DNA of 64,000 nt, taken from NCBI GenBank assembly GCA_965212195.1, contig CBDBUW010000010.1, positions 1,054,001-1,118,000 of the forward strand, written 5' to 3'. The notes below the pieces were generated by a model. The model saw nothing but the letters and a program-made list of their open reading frames with translations. It was not told the origin of the DNA and made no database searches. The DNA is from JAJCYK01 sp965212195. Its GTDB lineage: Bacteria > Bacteroidota > Bacteroidia > Cytophagales > Cyclobacteriaceae. Made by a program: the position numbers and the translations under genes. Of the stretch, positions 17,042-25,340 are shown in pieces; position 1 is the first letter of the stretch; every line of letters starts with the position of its first letter.

Positions 17042-19306
17042 ATGGTATTTGATATTGACATGATTAAGGCCACTTACAGTGGACTTGCCAGCCGCATAGA
17101 GGCTGCTCGTAAAGTAGTGAATCGACCGCTTACCCTTTCCGAAAAGATCTTATTCTCCCACCTGCATCAGGACCAGGGGCTGGAGAATTTTCAAAGGGGA
17201 AAAACCTATGTTGATTTCGCTCCTGATCGTGTCGCTATGCAAGACGCCACTGCACAAATGGCTCTGCTTCAGTTTATGCAAGCCGGAAAGAAAAAAGCAG
17301 CAGTGCCCTCTACCGTCCATTGCGATCACTTGATCCTGGCTAAGTCAGGGGCTGTCGAGGATTTAAAGAATTCCATAAATGCCAGTAGTGAAGTATTTGA
17401 TTTCCTGGCCCAGGTATCCAACAAATACGGCATCGGATTTTGGAAGCCTGGCGCCGGCATCATTCATCAGGTAGTTCTGGAAAATTACGCCTTTCCAGGT
17501 GGCATGATGATCGGTACTGATTCCCACACCGTTAATGCCGGGGGACTGGGAATGATCGCTATTGGAGTAGGCGGCGCGGATGCGGTGGATGTTATGGCCG
17601 GAATGCCCTGGGAATTGAAATTTCCAAAATTGATCGGGGTTAAACTCACTGGAAACTTGAGCGGTTGGACCGCCTCCAAAGATGTGATCCTGAAAGTGGC
17701 GGGGATTCTTACTGTTAAGGGTGGTACAGGAGCCATAGTGGAGTATTTTGGTGAAGGCGCCAAAAGTTTATCGGCCACTGGCAAGGGAACCATCTGCAAT
17801 ATGGGTGCTGAGATCGGAGCCACTACCTCCACCTTTGGGTATGATGAGAAAATGGCCCAATATCTGAGAGGGTCTGGCAGGGCAGAAGTTGCCGACCTCG
17901 CCGATGCCATAAAGGAACATCTTACCGGCGATCAGGAGGTTTATGACAATCCCCAGGACTATTTCGATCAGGTAATCGAAATCGATCTCTCCGAACTGGA
18001 ACCGCATATCAACGGGCCTTTCACTCCGGATTTGGCCACGCCTATTTCCAAGTTTGCCGAGGTAGTAAAAGAAAAAGGCTGGCCCCAGAAGTTGGAAGTG
18101 GGACTGATTGGATCCTGTACTAATTCTTCTTATGAAGACATAACCCGTGCTGCTTCTATAGCGCAACAGGCTATTGATAAAAATTTAACCGCCAGATCTG
18201 AGTTTACCATTACCCCGGGCTCGGAACAAGTGCGATACACTGTGGAGCGTGATGGTTACTTAGGAATATTTGAAAAAATGGGAGGCGTAGTGCTAGCCAA
18301 TGCCTGCGGACCCTGCATCGGACAATGGGCCCGCCATACAGAGGACCCCGACAGAAAAAATTCCATCATTACTTCATTTAATCGCAACTTTGCCAAAAGA
18401 AACGATGGGAACCCCAACACCCACAGCTTTGTAGCTTCCCCGGAGATTGTTACCGCCATGGCTATCGCCGGAGATCTGGGTTTTAATCCCCTTACCGATA
18501 CTCTTACCAACGACCAGGGAGAGCAAGTAATACTAGATGAGCCTCAAGGTATTGAACATCCCGTTCAAGGTTATGCCGTGGAAGACAACGGATATCAGGA
18601 GCCTGCCCAGGATGGCAGCGCTATTGAAATAAAGGTTGACCCTGAATCCAAGCGCCTCCAACTGCTCACACCCTTTGCTCCCTGGAACGGTCAAAACTTA
18701 AATGGAATCAAACTGCTGATCAAGGCCAAAGGAAAGTGTACCACCGACCATATCAGTATGGCAGGACCCTGGCTGAGATTCCGAGGACATTTGGACAATA
18801 TATCCAATAACCTTTTGACAGGCGCCCTCAACTATTTCAATGAGGCCACTGATTCTGTGTTGAACCAGCTCACTGGAGATTATGGATCGGTACCTGATAC
18901 TGCCCGTGCTTACAAGGCTGCAGGTATCCCTACCATTGTAGTGGGAGATCACAACTATGGGGAGGGCTCATCCCGGGAGCATGCTGCCATGGAACCCCGG
19001 CACCTGGGAGTTTATGTGGTACTAGTTAAATCATTTGCCAGGATTCACGAAACCAATTTGAAAAAGCAAGGTATGCTAGCCCTGACCTTTCAGAACGAAC
19101 AGGACTACGATAAGATCCTGGAAGAGGACACTATCGACATCGTAGACCTCAAGGATTTTACGCCCGGTAAACCACTTACCCTGCAACTGAAACATGCGGA
19201 CGGAACAGAAGATACTATTGTAACCAATCACAGTTACAATGAAGGGCAAATTGAATGGTATCGGGAGGGTTCGGCGTTGAATCTTATCAAAAAACATAAC
19301 GCTTAA
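17042..19306 (+). CDS. Aconitate hydratase, mitochondrial type
   Basis: The 754-residue enzyme converts citrate to isocitrate in the TCA cycle with a [4Fe-4S] cluster. The three cluster cysteines are visible in IGSCTNSSYED and ANACGPCIGQW. Substrate-site motifs include PSTVHCDHLI, GTDSHTVNAGGLG and the C-terminal GDHNYGEGSSREHAA. The length and the start (MVFDIDMIKATY) fit the mitochondrial-type aconitase usual in Bacteroidota, not AcnB. It is preceded by a long leader and stands as a single gene. Confidence 0.97.
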   Translation: MVFDIDMIKATYSGLASRIEAARKVVNRPLTLSEKILFSHLHQDQGLENFQRGKTYVDFAPDRVAMQDATAQMALLQFMQAGKKKAAVPSTVHCDHLILAKSGAVEDLKNSINASSEVFDFLAQVSNKYGIGFWKPGAGIIHQVVLENYAFPGGMMIGTDSHTVNAGGLGMIAIGVGGADAVDVMAGMPWELKFPKLIGVKLTGNLSGWTASKDVILKVAGILTVKGGTGAIVEYFGEGAKSLSATGKGTICNMGAEIGATTSTFGYDEKMAQYLRGSGRAEVADLADAIKEHLTGDQEVYDNPQDYFDQVIEIDLSELEPHINGPFTPDLATPISKFAEVVKEKGWPQKLEVGLIGSCTNSSYEDITRAASIAQQAIDKNLTARSEFTITPGSEQVRYTVERDGYLGIFEKMGGVVLANACGPCIGQWARHTEDPDRKNSIITSFNRNFAKRNDGNPNTHSFVASPEIVTAMAIAGDLGFNPLTDTLTNDQGEQVILDEPQGIEHPVQGYAVEDNGYQEPAQDGSAIEIKVDPESKRLQLLTPFAPWNGQNLNGIKLLIKAKGKCTTDHISMAGPWLRFRGHLDNISNNLLTGALNYFNEATDSVLNQLTGDYGSVPDTARAYKAAGIPTIVVGDHNYGEGSSREHAAMEPRHLGVYVVLVKSFARIHETNLKKQGMLALTFQNEQDYDKILEEDTIDIVDLKDFTPGKPLTLQLKHADGTEDTIVTNHSYNEGQIEWYREGSALNLIKKHNA

Positions 19307-19357
19307 GACCCAATTGGGTTTATTTGGATGAACTATGGATAACTATTAAATTCGAGT

Positions 19358-19717
19358 GTGCAAGTTCTAAATACATCTTCTCAACAGAGCATCTTATACC
19401 AGACCAAAAAAGGCACTGTGATCCAAGACGACGGGACTTGCCAGTTTATACTGGAGTTTCAAGGCAGAAAGACACTGTTCAAGGTCAGCGAATTCCTGCA
19501 GTTCAAGAAAACGCTTGATGAGATTAATCTGGCAGATCTATTTCTGGGAGAAGGAACAGGCATTGATGTCCAGATCATACACTACAGAGGGTCCGATCAT
19601 TTTTTTGTCTTAACCCTATGTGAGCTAGTGGCTCTAAAAGATCTGATGCATGGTGCTATGACCATGATTGCATTGAATCGCATTGTCCACGACCGCTTAC
19701 AGGCAGTGATATTTTAA
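19358..19717 (+). CDS. Hypothetical protein, 119 residues
   Basis: The frame starts with GTG at 19358, since a stop codon lies 18 bases upstream and no ATG is available. The product is soluble, with alternating beta strands (QFILEFQGRKTLFKVSEFLQF) and a C-terminal helix (LCELVALKDLMHGAMTMIALNRI). There is no signal peptide or membrane segment. It lies between aconitase and ferritin on the same strand. The family is not recognised. The composition looks coding, but the call rests on an uninterrupted frame only. Confidence 0.6.
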   Translation: MQVLNTSSQQSILYQTKKGTVIQDDGTCQFILEFQGRKTLFKVSEFLQFKKTLDEINLADLFLGEGTGIDVQIIHYRGSDHFFVLTLCELVALKDLMHGAMTMIALNRIVHDRLQAVIF

Positions 19718-19773
19718 ATTATTAAGACCAATTCTATATTGTCGGAAAATTACCATAAGTGACGGCATAATAC

Positions 19774-19781
19774 TATTTTTG
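19774..19781 (+). promoter_or_regulatory. candidate -7 box of the ferritin gene
   Basis: TATTTTTG at 19774-19781 matches TAnnTTTG and lies 14 bases before the first ferritin ATG. No -33 box at standard distance was found. Confidence 0.3.
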
Positions 19782-19795
19782 TAAAAAACATATAT

Positions 19796-20338
19796 ATGAA
19801 AGATCTTGTCAGAATGAAAACATCGTTATCCGAAGAGATCGAAGCTTTGCTAAACGGTCAAGTTAAGATGGAAGCAAAATCCTCCTCCATTTATTTAGCA
19901 ATGGCAGCTTACTGCGATCGCTTGGGATTTGAAAACAGCTCGGAATTCTTCTTTCAACAAGCTGAGGAAGAGCGTCAGCATATGTTGAAGATCTTTCGAT
20001 ATATAGCCGATGCCGGCGGCACACCAGTGAGTCCCGACGTGGCAGACGTTCCCCAGGAGTTTGGCAGTTTTCGCGGTGTTTACGAAAACGCCTTGGAGCA
20101 AGAGATCGAAGTAACCAAGGCCATCAATAAAATAGTAAGCGTAGCTTATAAAGAGGGTGATCATGCTACAGCAAACTTTCTCCAATGGTTTATCAGCGAG
20201 CAGCAAGAGGAGGAATTTACCGCCCGTAAACGTCTGGAATTATTCGATGTGATCGGTGAAGAGGGCATCGGAGCCTATATGATCGATCAGAAGATTCCTG
20301 AAATCGGCCCTCCAGCATCGGAAGATGCTGAAGCATAA
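19796..20338 (+). CDS. Ferritin (non-heme, FtnA type)
   Basis: The protein of up to 180 residues shows the four-helix ferritin with the ferroxidase ligands in MEAKSSSIYLAMAAYCDRLGF, QAEEERQHMLKIF and the later EQEIEVTKAIN and WFISEQQEEE segments. It stores iron as ferric mineral and protects against oxidative stress. Two in-frame ATGs exist; the second (19814, MKTSLSEEIEALLN) fits the usual ferritin N-terminus better, so the first six residues are uncertain. A strong terminator follows. Confidence 0.95.
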   Translation: MKDLVRMKTSLSEEIEALLNGQVKMEAKSSSIYLAMAAYCDRLGFENSSEFFFQQAEEERQHMLKIFRYIADAGGTPVSPDVADVPQEFGSFRGVYENALEQEIEVTKAINKIVSVAYKEGDHATANFLQWFISEQQEEEFTARKRLELFDVIGEEGIGAYMIDQKIPEIGPPASEDAEA

Positions 20339-20345
20339 TATAATA

Positions 20346-20370
20346 AGACCCTTAAACGGGTCTTTTTTTT
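20346..20370 (+). terminator. intrinsic terminator of ferritin
   Basis: AGACCC (20346-20351) pairs with GGGTCT (20358-20363) over a six-base loop and is followed by seven more T residues. It ends eight bases after the ferritin stop. Confidence 0.85.
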
Positions 20371-20620
20371 AGCTGTTAGTTCTAAGAATATCAGGTAAAT
20401 CCTTAGAGCGTACCCGGCCATACCAACGCTGTCCATAAACTAGTGAGGGTGCCATTTTGCAGCGGTCCAGGCATTTGCATTTTACCACCCGTACGTTTTT
20501 GAGCTCTTGTTTCTTGACCTCGGTTTTTAATCGTTGACGAAGGTCCTTGGCACCCTTTTTAGTACAATCCTTGCCGTGACAAACAAAGATGACCTTTACC
20601 TCCTTTTGATATCTTTTCAT
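20369..20620 (-). CDS. Thioredoxin-like [2Fe-2S] ferredoxin domain protein
   Basis: The start is placed at the ATG at 20620, which overlaps the stop of the DUF819 gene (ATGA); the longer frame would overlap that gene by 40 bases. The product of about 83 residues has the four cluster cysteines as CHGKDCTKKG and VVKCKCLDRCKMAP, the pattern of thin thioredoxin-fold [2Fe-2S] ferredoxins. Its role is probably electron transfer or redox sensing. It is translationally coupled to the permease gene. Confidence 0.82.
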   Translation of the reverse strand: MKRYQKEVKVIFVCHGKDCTKKGAKDLRQRLKTEVKKQELKNVRVVKCKCLDRCKMAPSLVYGQRWYGRVRSKDLPDILRTNS

Positions 20621-21882
20621 ACTCCCCCTGCTGCAGCCTGCATTAAAATTCCGCATAGAATTGCCCCGTAGGTGCCTAGGGCATATCCCAAAACGGCCAG
20701 TAGGACCCCTACCGGGGCCAAAGCCGGGTTGAATGCAGCCGCCACCACCGGAGCGGAGGCTGCCCCACCAACATTAGCCTGACTGCCTATTGCCGTAAAG
20801 AAAAAAGGCGCCTTGATAAGTTTTCCTACGGATAACAACAGAATGATGTGCACAGAGATCCAAATCAAACCCAAAGCAAACAGGCCTGGGTTCCGGAAGA
20901 TCTCCGTAACATCCATACTCATGCCTATAGTGGCTACCAAGGTAAATATAAATAAACTACCAATCCGGGAAGCCCCTACCCCTTCCAATTTCTTCATAGG
21001 AGAAAATGATAGGGAGAGTCCTATGGTGGTAGCTACTACCACCATCCAGAAAAATGCTGAGCTTAGGGACTGCAAATTGTACCTCTGAAGAAGATCCTGG
21101 TGCTCCTGAAACCAAGGAGCGATCAGATCCGCACCCCAATGAGCCAGTCCAGTACCACCAAACCCGATACCCATGATCAGCATAGTATCCTTGAGCTCCG
21201 GCATTTTACTGATACTTAGACGATAGTTTTCAATCTTGGTCTGCAAGGAATCAATAGCGCTGGCATCTGCATTGAAGATTTGATCCACTTTTTGAGATCG
21301 GCCCGCTCCAAACAATAAAAAAGCCATCCATAAATTACCTACGATCACGTCCACAGTGATCATGGAAGAGAATATTTTGTCACTGGCCTGAAAGATCTCT
21401 TTCATAGCGGCCTGATTAGCTCCTCCGCCGATCCAACTGCCTGCGATGGTGGTCATGCCTCTCCAAACGGCATCAGGCCCGCTCCCTCCAACCACGTCCG
21501 GGGCCACCGCCGATACTATAAGAATGGCAATGGGCCCGCCCAGAATTATTCCTACGGTGCCGGTAACGAACATGATCAAGGCTTTGGGACCCAGATTGAT
21601 GATTCCCTTTAGGTCGGTGCTTAGGGTCAATAAGATGAGACTAGCGGGCAGTAGATACCGTGAGGCCACAAAGTACAATCTGGATGATTCACCGGAAATA
21701 ATACCCAAGGAATTAAATATTGAAGGCATAAAGTAGCACATCAATACCATGGGAATAAAGGTGTAGAACTTCTTCCAAAACTTCTTTTCACTGTTAGCAG
21801 TAGTGAAAATAAAAGCCAGGATCACCATCAGTAGTCCCAATACGATGGCATCATTTTGGATCAATGGGGCGGAACGTTCCAT
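20617..21882 (-). CDS. DUF819 family membrane protein (putative transporter)
   Basis: The 421-residue protein has about ten transmembrane segments and family motifs such as YFVASRYLLPASLILLTLSTDL, ATIAGSWIGGGANQAAMKEI (read as TTIAGSWIGGGANQAAMKE), and the C-terminal TAIGSQANVGGAASAPVVAAA. The two-repeat layout resembles sodium-dependent or anion permeases, but the substrate is unknown. It precedes a thin [2Fe-2S] protein with an overlapping start. Confidence 0.88.
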   Translation of the reverse strand: MERSAPLIQNDAIVLGLLMVILAFIFTTANSEKKFWKKFYTFIPMVLMCYFMPSIFNSLGIISGESSRLYFVASRYLLPASLILLTLSTDLKGIINLGPKALIMFVTGTVGIILGGPIAILIVSAVAPDVVGGSGPDAVWRGMTTIAGSWIGGGANQAAMKEIFQASDKIFSSMITVDVIVGNLWMAFLLFGAGRSQKVDQIFNADASAIDSLQTKIENYRLSISKMPELKDTMLIMGIGFGGTGLAHWGADLIAPWFQEHQDLLQRYNLQSLSSAFFWMVVVATTIGLSLSFSPMKKLEGVGASRIGSLFIFTLVATIGMSMDVTEIFRNPGLFALGLIWISVHIILLLSVGKLIKAPFFFTAIGSQANVGGAASAPVVAAAFNPALAPVGVLLAVLGYALGTYGAILCGILMQAAAGGV

Positions 21883-21952
21883 GCAAAAAATTAATTTGCC
21901 AAACTAAGAGAATTAATCCGCAAGATGCAAATGAAGCTACTGCTTGGAGGCA

Positions 21953-22708
21953 CTATATCCCTGGCAAGCCCCTTAGAGGACTTTGAAGTCGATCCAGGAT
22001 ATCTTTGGATTTTGAAGATTGGTACCCACCGGAATCGGCAACTTCTTTCAACAGCGACTCTGCCTCAGCAGTACGGTGAACCTTTAGGTAACTTAAAGCC
22101 AAATACCACCTTCCTACCTCCTGATACATAGAGCTGGTTCCATTCACATTTTCGAAAGAAACTATGGCCTCATCGAATCGATCCAGAGAAAAGTAGGCAA
22201 TACCCAAATACAGTTGGGCAGCCAGGTAATTATCAGAGCTTTGGGGTACCTCTTGAAACTTTGACAGGGCTTCCAGATACTCTTTCTTGTCGTAATGGGA
22301 AAGAGCCTGCATAAAGGGGTCTTCATCCTCTGGTCCCATGGTAGTAAAGCGATTGGGATAAACTTCGAAGTTGTCCGCCACCAGTGAGGCGTCCGAATAC
22401 GTTTGGTAGAAATAAAAGTAGGCGCTAAAAGCGGTAATTACCAGCAATACGACGGCGGCAATCCGATAAATGCTGAACACGGGAACTGCTGCGGTATTGG
22501 ACTGTTTTTGGTAAATGTGCTTCACTTTATCTTTGATCCTGACCTTGGTATATAGATCAACCAGAGCGTGGGTTTCACGGTGCCGATCCACTTCAGCCGC
22601 CAATTCAGGGTTGTTTTCCAACTCCTGCTCAAAGTCACGCTTCTCCTGACTGGACAGCGTGTCGTTGAGGTATTCCTCAATTTGTTCAAAAGTATATTTA
22701 AATTCCAT
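21953..22708 (-). CDS. TPR protein with transmembrane anchor, probable anti-sigma regulator
   Basis: The 251-residue product has a helical N-terminal cytoplasmic part (EQIEEYLNDTLSSQEKRDFEQEL) like anti-sigma domains without a zinc site. One transmembrane helix follows (about residues 82-103), then a periplasmic part with about three TPR-like helical pairs (ALSHYDKKEYLEALSKFQEV, LYLGIAYFSLDRFDEAIVSF and WYLALSYLKVHRTAEAE). It begins 14 bases after the ECF sigma gene and is clearly in the same transcript. The anti-sigma function is inferred from that linkage and topology. Confidence 0.75.
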   Translation of the reverse strand: MEFKYTFEQIEEYLNDTLSSQEKRDFEQELENNPELAAEVDRHRETHALVDLYTKVRIKDKVKHIYQKQSNTAAVPVFSIYRIAAVVLLVITAFSAYFYFYQTYSDASLVADNFEVYPNRFTTMGPEDEDPFMQALSHYDKKEYLEALSKFQEVPQSSDNYLAAQLYLGIAYFSLDRFDEAIVSFENVNGTSSMYQEVGRWYLALSYLKVHRTAEAESLLKEVADSGGYQSSKSKDILDRLQSPLRGLPGI

Positions 22709-22722
22709 GGTGTTCTCCTTTC

Positions 22723-23322
22723 CTATTTCCTTAATTCTCCAACTAACTGCTGAACCAGAGGGTCATGATCCATCAGACCTCTAAGCTCTTTCAAACATTT
22801 GTTTTTCTTATTCATGGCTACTTGCGATCCGCTGAAGTCCAGTTTTTCCGCAATTTCACTCATGGCAAACCCTTGTCCCCAGAAATAAAGCAATTCCTTA
22901 CATTTTGCCCTAAGTTGGTCAAACATCTGCTCAATAAGTGATCGCTGCTCTTCATCCAATAGATCGATCTCAGGAGTATCTTCATCTCGGTCATCTACGA
23001 TCATGGTTGACTGGTAATCTTTCTCGCGCATATACTTTTTAAATCGTTTGTACCACATTCCTTTACATATAGCATACAAATAGGTGTGTACACTGCTCTC
23101 TCCCTTGAAAGAGCCCCTCTTAACGTTGAAGAGGAGTGCGGTGAGCGCCTCTTGCAGGATATCCTCCGCGTCTTCTTGTGAACCGCTTCGGGAAAGTATC
23201 AGTTGATTAATTCGTCCTTGATTCTTGTCTATCAAATACGAAATCACCTGGTCTTCCGCTCGATCGCCCTGCTTAATGGCTTCCACTACTTGCTGATCGC
23301 TATATTTTTGCCTTTTGAACAT
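22723..23322 (-). CDS. ECF RNA polymerase sigma factor (predicted regulator of the adjacent secreted-protein cluster)
   Basis: The 199-residue product has region 2 (GSQEDAEDILQEALTALLFN, SVHTYLYAICKGMWYKRFKK) and a region 4 helix-turn-helix (LYFWGQGFAMSEIAEKLDFS, then SQVAMNKKNKCLKELRGL). The annotated ATG at 23322 overlaps the GTACTAA box of a promoter-like element on the same strand, so either a second promoter feeds this start or translation begins further in. A GTG at codon 13 is the next candidate. The same element precedes four genes on the opposite strand, which suggests autoregulation and local targets. Confidence 0.92.
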   Translation of the reverse strand: MFKRQKYSDQQVVEAIKQGDRAEDQVISYLIDKNQGRINQLILSRSGSQEDAEDILQEALTALLFNVKRGSFKGESSVHTYLYAICKGMWYKRFKKYMREKDYQSTMIVDDRDEDTPEIDLLDEEQRSLIEQMFDQLRAKCKELLYFWGQGFAMSEIAEKLDFSGSQVAMNKKNKCLKELRGLMDHDPLVQQLVGELRK

Positions 23323-23351
23323 TAGTACCTGCTGCTGATCAAAACCTAACC
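23322..23351 (-). promoter_or_regulatory. ECF-type promoter element over the sigma gene start
   Basis: On the minus strand GGTTAGG (23351-23345), 16 bases, then GTACTAA (23328-23322). The element is identical in sequence and spacing to those of the secreted-protein genes, supporting autoregulation. The last base of the second box is the first base of the annotated ATG. Confidence 0.75.
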
Positions 23352-23437
23352 TGGTTTAATATAAATATATTTTTCACTCTTCTGAAAAGCCTTTGAAAGA
23401 CACCTATCACTAATTTTTATACTTTTTTCAATAAACC

Positions 23438-23467
23438 GGTTAGGTCTGCTAGCCTTTAGGGTACTAA
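23438..23467 (+). promoter_or_regulatory. ECF-type promoter element 1
   Basis: GGTTAGG (23438-23444), 16 bases, then GTACTAA (23461-23467). The ATG of the next gene follows after 25 bases. Confidence 0.78.
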
Positions 23468-23492
23468 GACATGAACACTAAAAACAAAAATC

Positions 23493-23873
23493 ATGAAATC
23501 TTCTCTAAATCAGGCAGTTTTGATTCTAGTGATCAGTATCATGGCCTCCCTGAACGTATTTGCACAAAAGCGCTTTGACAACCCCAAACAAAACAGAAAA
23601 TTAGTAATGACCAAATCCGGTCCCAAATCAACTATCACGGAAAATTGGATCCCCATGGACACCATGTCCGTCGAACAAAAACGAGAGATCTTTGAGGCCC
23701 TGGTCCAGGACTCCAAAACTTCTGTGAGCAAAGAGACGGATGCAGAATTTAATCGACGCACTCAACCAAGAAAACAAACCGCTCAGCAAGTGCAGAACTT
23801 TGGAGATACGCCGATTACAAAATCAAGATCCTGGGATCTGACAACCTTTGGCAGCAAAATTTTTGATATATGA
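23493..23873 (+). CDS. Small secreted hypothetical protein, first member of the ECF-linked cluster
   Basis: The 126-residue product begins with a signal peptide (QAVLILVISIMASLNVFAQ). The mature part is basic and polar with no cysteine, and no family is recognised. It contains the segments WIPMDTMSVEQKREIFEAL and QPRKQTAQQVQNFGDTPITK, and ends in a hydrophobic tail, FGSKIFDI. An ECF-type element sits 25 bases before the ATG, and an intrinsic terminator lies 71 bases after the stop, so it is a single-gene transcript. Confidence 0.7.
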   Translation: MKSSLNQAVLILVISIMASLNVFAQKRFDNPKQNRKLVMTKSGPKSTITENWIPMDTMSVEQKREIFEALVQDSKTSVSKETDAEFNRRTQPRKQTAQQVQNFGDTPITKSRSWDLTTFGSKIFDI

Positions 23874-23944
23874 CATTGATGTGGATTTTTTTAGTATGCC
23901 TGATATGGGATTAAGTGCCCCATTCATTTTTTAAGTTACACTGT

Positions 23945-23969
23945 GAGAGGCTTCGGCCTCTCTTTTTTT
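23945..23969 (+). terminator. intrinsic terminator after the first cluster gene
   Basis: GAGAGGC and GCCTCTC form a seven-base stem with a TTCG loop, followed by seven T residues. Confidence 0.9.
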
Positions 23970-23989
23970 GGGAAAAAATACCATAGGTC

Positions 23990-24019
23990 GGTTAGGATTT
24001 AACAGGCACAGGGTACCAA
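23990..24019 (+). promoter_or_regulatory. ECF-type promoter element 2
   Basis: GGTTAGG (23990-23996), 16 bases, then GTACCAA (24013-24019), one base different from the other copies. The ATG of the next gene follows after 27 bases. Confidence 0.75.
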
Positions 24020-24046
24020 TAGTTAGAATAGTTAATCAAAGAAATC

Positions 24047-24472
24047 ATGAAAACTCTCACACACTTTATATTAGCGGTATTCTTATTGTCGGGTTCCACC
24101 TCTTTTAATTCGTTCGCTCAAAATCAAGAGCGTAAAACCCAGGTGATCCAAAAGTTCACATCAGCTTCAGAAAATGCCCATAGCAAAAAATGGCTGAATT
24201 CTAATTTTGGATCAGCGTCAGAAAGCCGGCATCAACACCAGGCAGGCCCGGACAATATTCAAAAAAAGCATTTAGCCACTCTTAAGCATCAGCCTGCAAA
24301 AAGCCACCAAGTTAACAATGGACAAGGTAGTGCCATGAAATCTCACCATGACACCTTGAAAGCCATAATCAGTAATATGAAAGCCCATCATGAGCACAAC
24401 GGCTCCCAGCCCGCTCCGTTGGCCGGCGGCATTCGCAATCAACAGGGATTAAGGGTGAAGGTCGATCATTAG
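24047..24472 (+). CDS. Small secreted His-rich hypothetical protein
   Basis: The 141-residue product has a signal peptide (ILAVFLLSGSTSFNSFAQ). The mature part is very hydrophilic, with about a dozen histidines, often in pairs or close sets (RHQHQ, KSHHD, KAHHEHN), plus many Lys, Gln and Ser. No cysteine and no known domain were seen. The composition suggests a disordered, possibly metal-binding, periplasmic or secreted protein; that is inference. It has its own ECF-type element upstream and its own terminator. Confidence 0.65.
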   Translation: MKTLTHFILAVFLLSGSTSFNSFAQNQERKTQVIQKFTSASENAHSKKWLNSNFGSASESRHQHQAGPDNIQKKHLATLKHQPAKSHQVNNGQGSAMKSHHDTLKAIISNMKAHHEHNGSQPAPLAGGIRNQQGLRVKVDH

Positions 24473-24542
24473 TTATACTGGTAATTCATCGCCCTGATGT
24501 CTTACGATATGTTCTAAAAATACGTTTGTTGAGGTTTCTAAA

Positions 24543-24572
24543 GGGTGTCTTCCGAAAGGAGACACCTTTTTT
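24543..24572 (+). terminator. intrinsic terminator after the His-rich gene
   Basis: GGTGTC pairs with GACACC, extended by TCC/GGA across a one-base bulge, with a GAAA loop and six T residues after it. Confidence 0.88.
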
Positions 24573-24644
24573 GTGTTCATTAAGCTGAAATGTTATCCCG
24601 TAGCACATCAATTTTAAAAAATAGAAAAATAATTTACTCGAGCT

Positions 24645-24674
24645 GGTTAGGTAACCATCGACAAGTGGTACTAA
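24645..24674 (+). promoter_or_regulatory. ECF-type promoter element 3
   Basis: GGTTAGG (24645-24651), 16 bases, then GTACTAA (24668-24674). The ATG at 24701 follows after 26 bases, and this supports that start over the longer upstream frame. Confidence 0.78.
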
Positions 24675-24700
24675 GGTTTATAAACAGTAAATACAGTATC

Positions 24701-25264
24701 ATGAAAACTATAAATTTAAATACCATTTTAACATTATCACTAGTTGTTTTTATTTTTGCTAGTTGTAAAAAGGACCAAGAACCTATGGTTCTGGCTCCTC
24801 AGAATGTAACTGTGGAATACCTGGACAGCCTGGCTAGTCCCATAAATACCCTTTTAGCGGTACAGAATTATTCGGTAGGGTATCAATTCAGACCGAAGGT
24901 CAACGGAAAGGTCACGGAGTTAAGTGTTAATTTACCTAACGCCGGTGATTATAAGATCTCGATCTGGGATGTTGATACGCAAACTTTGCTCACTCAAACC
25001 ACCATAACCCAAGCATATGGTAATTGGGCGAGCAAGGACATTCCGGATTTAGCCTTAGAAGCTCAAAAAACATATGCCCTTAGTTTTTTGTTGCCTGCTA
25101 CCGATTACTATTATGTAAATAACCTGACTCTGCCTGTTGATATGACCAATATTACCATTATCAACAGTATTGCAACGCCTGGAGATGGGTATCCGGTAGA
25201 CCAAACTTTTACGGATCATTTGTTCGGTTTTGTGGATCTTACCTTTCAGGCGGATCCACAATAA
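24701..25264 (+). CDS. DUF4082-like lipoprotein, paralogue A
   Basis: The start is the ATG at 24701, since the longer frame would begin upstream of the promoter element. The product of about 187 residues has a lipobox (VFIFASC). The mature part is a single beta-sandwich-like domain with NYSVGYQFRPKVNGKVTEL, GDYKISIWDVDTQTLL and LFGFVDLTFQ. This resembles DUF4082-type domains, which are thought to be surface or carbohydrate-related modules. The next gene is a tandem paralogue. The call of the domain is from pattern only. Confidence 0.7.
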   Translation: MKTINLNTILTLSLVVFIFASCKKDQEPMVLAPQNVTVEYLDSLASPINTLLAVQNYSVGYQFRPKVNGKVTELSVNLPNAGDYKISIWDVDTQTLLTQTTITQAYGNWASKDIPDLALEAQKTYALSFLLPATDYYYVNNLTLPVDMTNITIINSIATPGDGYPVDQTFTDHLFGFVDLTFQADPQ

Positions 25265-25286
25265 TCATTTTTCTATATGTTGTGCG

Positions 25287-25319
25287 AAAAGGCATGCTTT
25301 TGAGGGCATGCCTTTTTTT
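25287..25319 (+). terminator. intrinsic terminator after paralogue A
   Basis: AAGGCATGC and GCATGCCTT form a nine-base stem with an eight-base loop, followed by T residues. Confidence 0.9.
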
Positions 25320-25340
25320 AGTACTATTTCTCAATTTGGT

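Noticed and set aside
19303..19322. The palindrome ACCCAATTGGGT as terminator of aconitase
   Set aside because: The stem is four bases with a four-base loop and the T-run is broken, so support is too weak.
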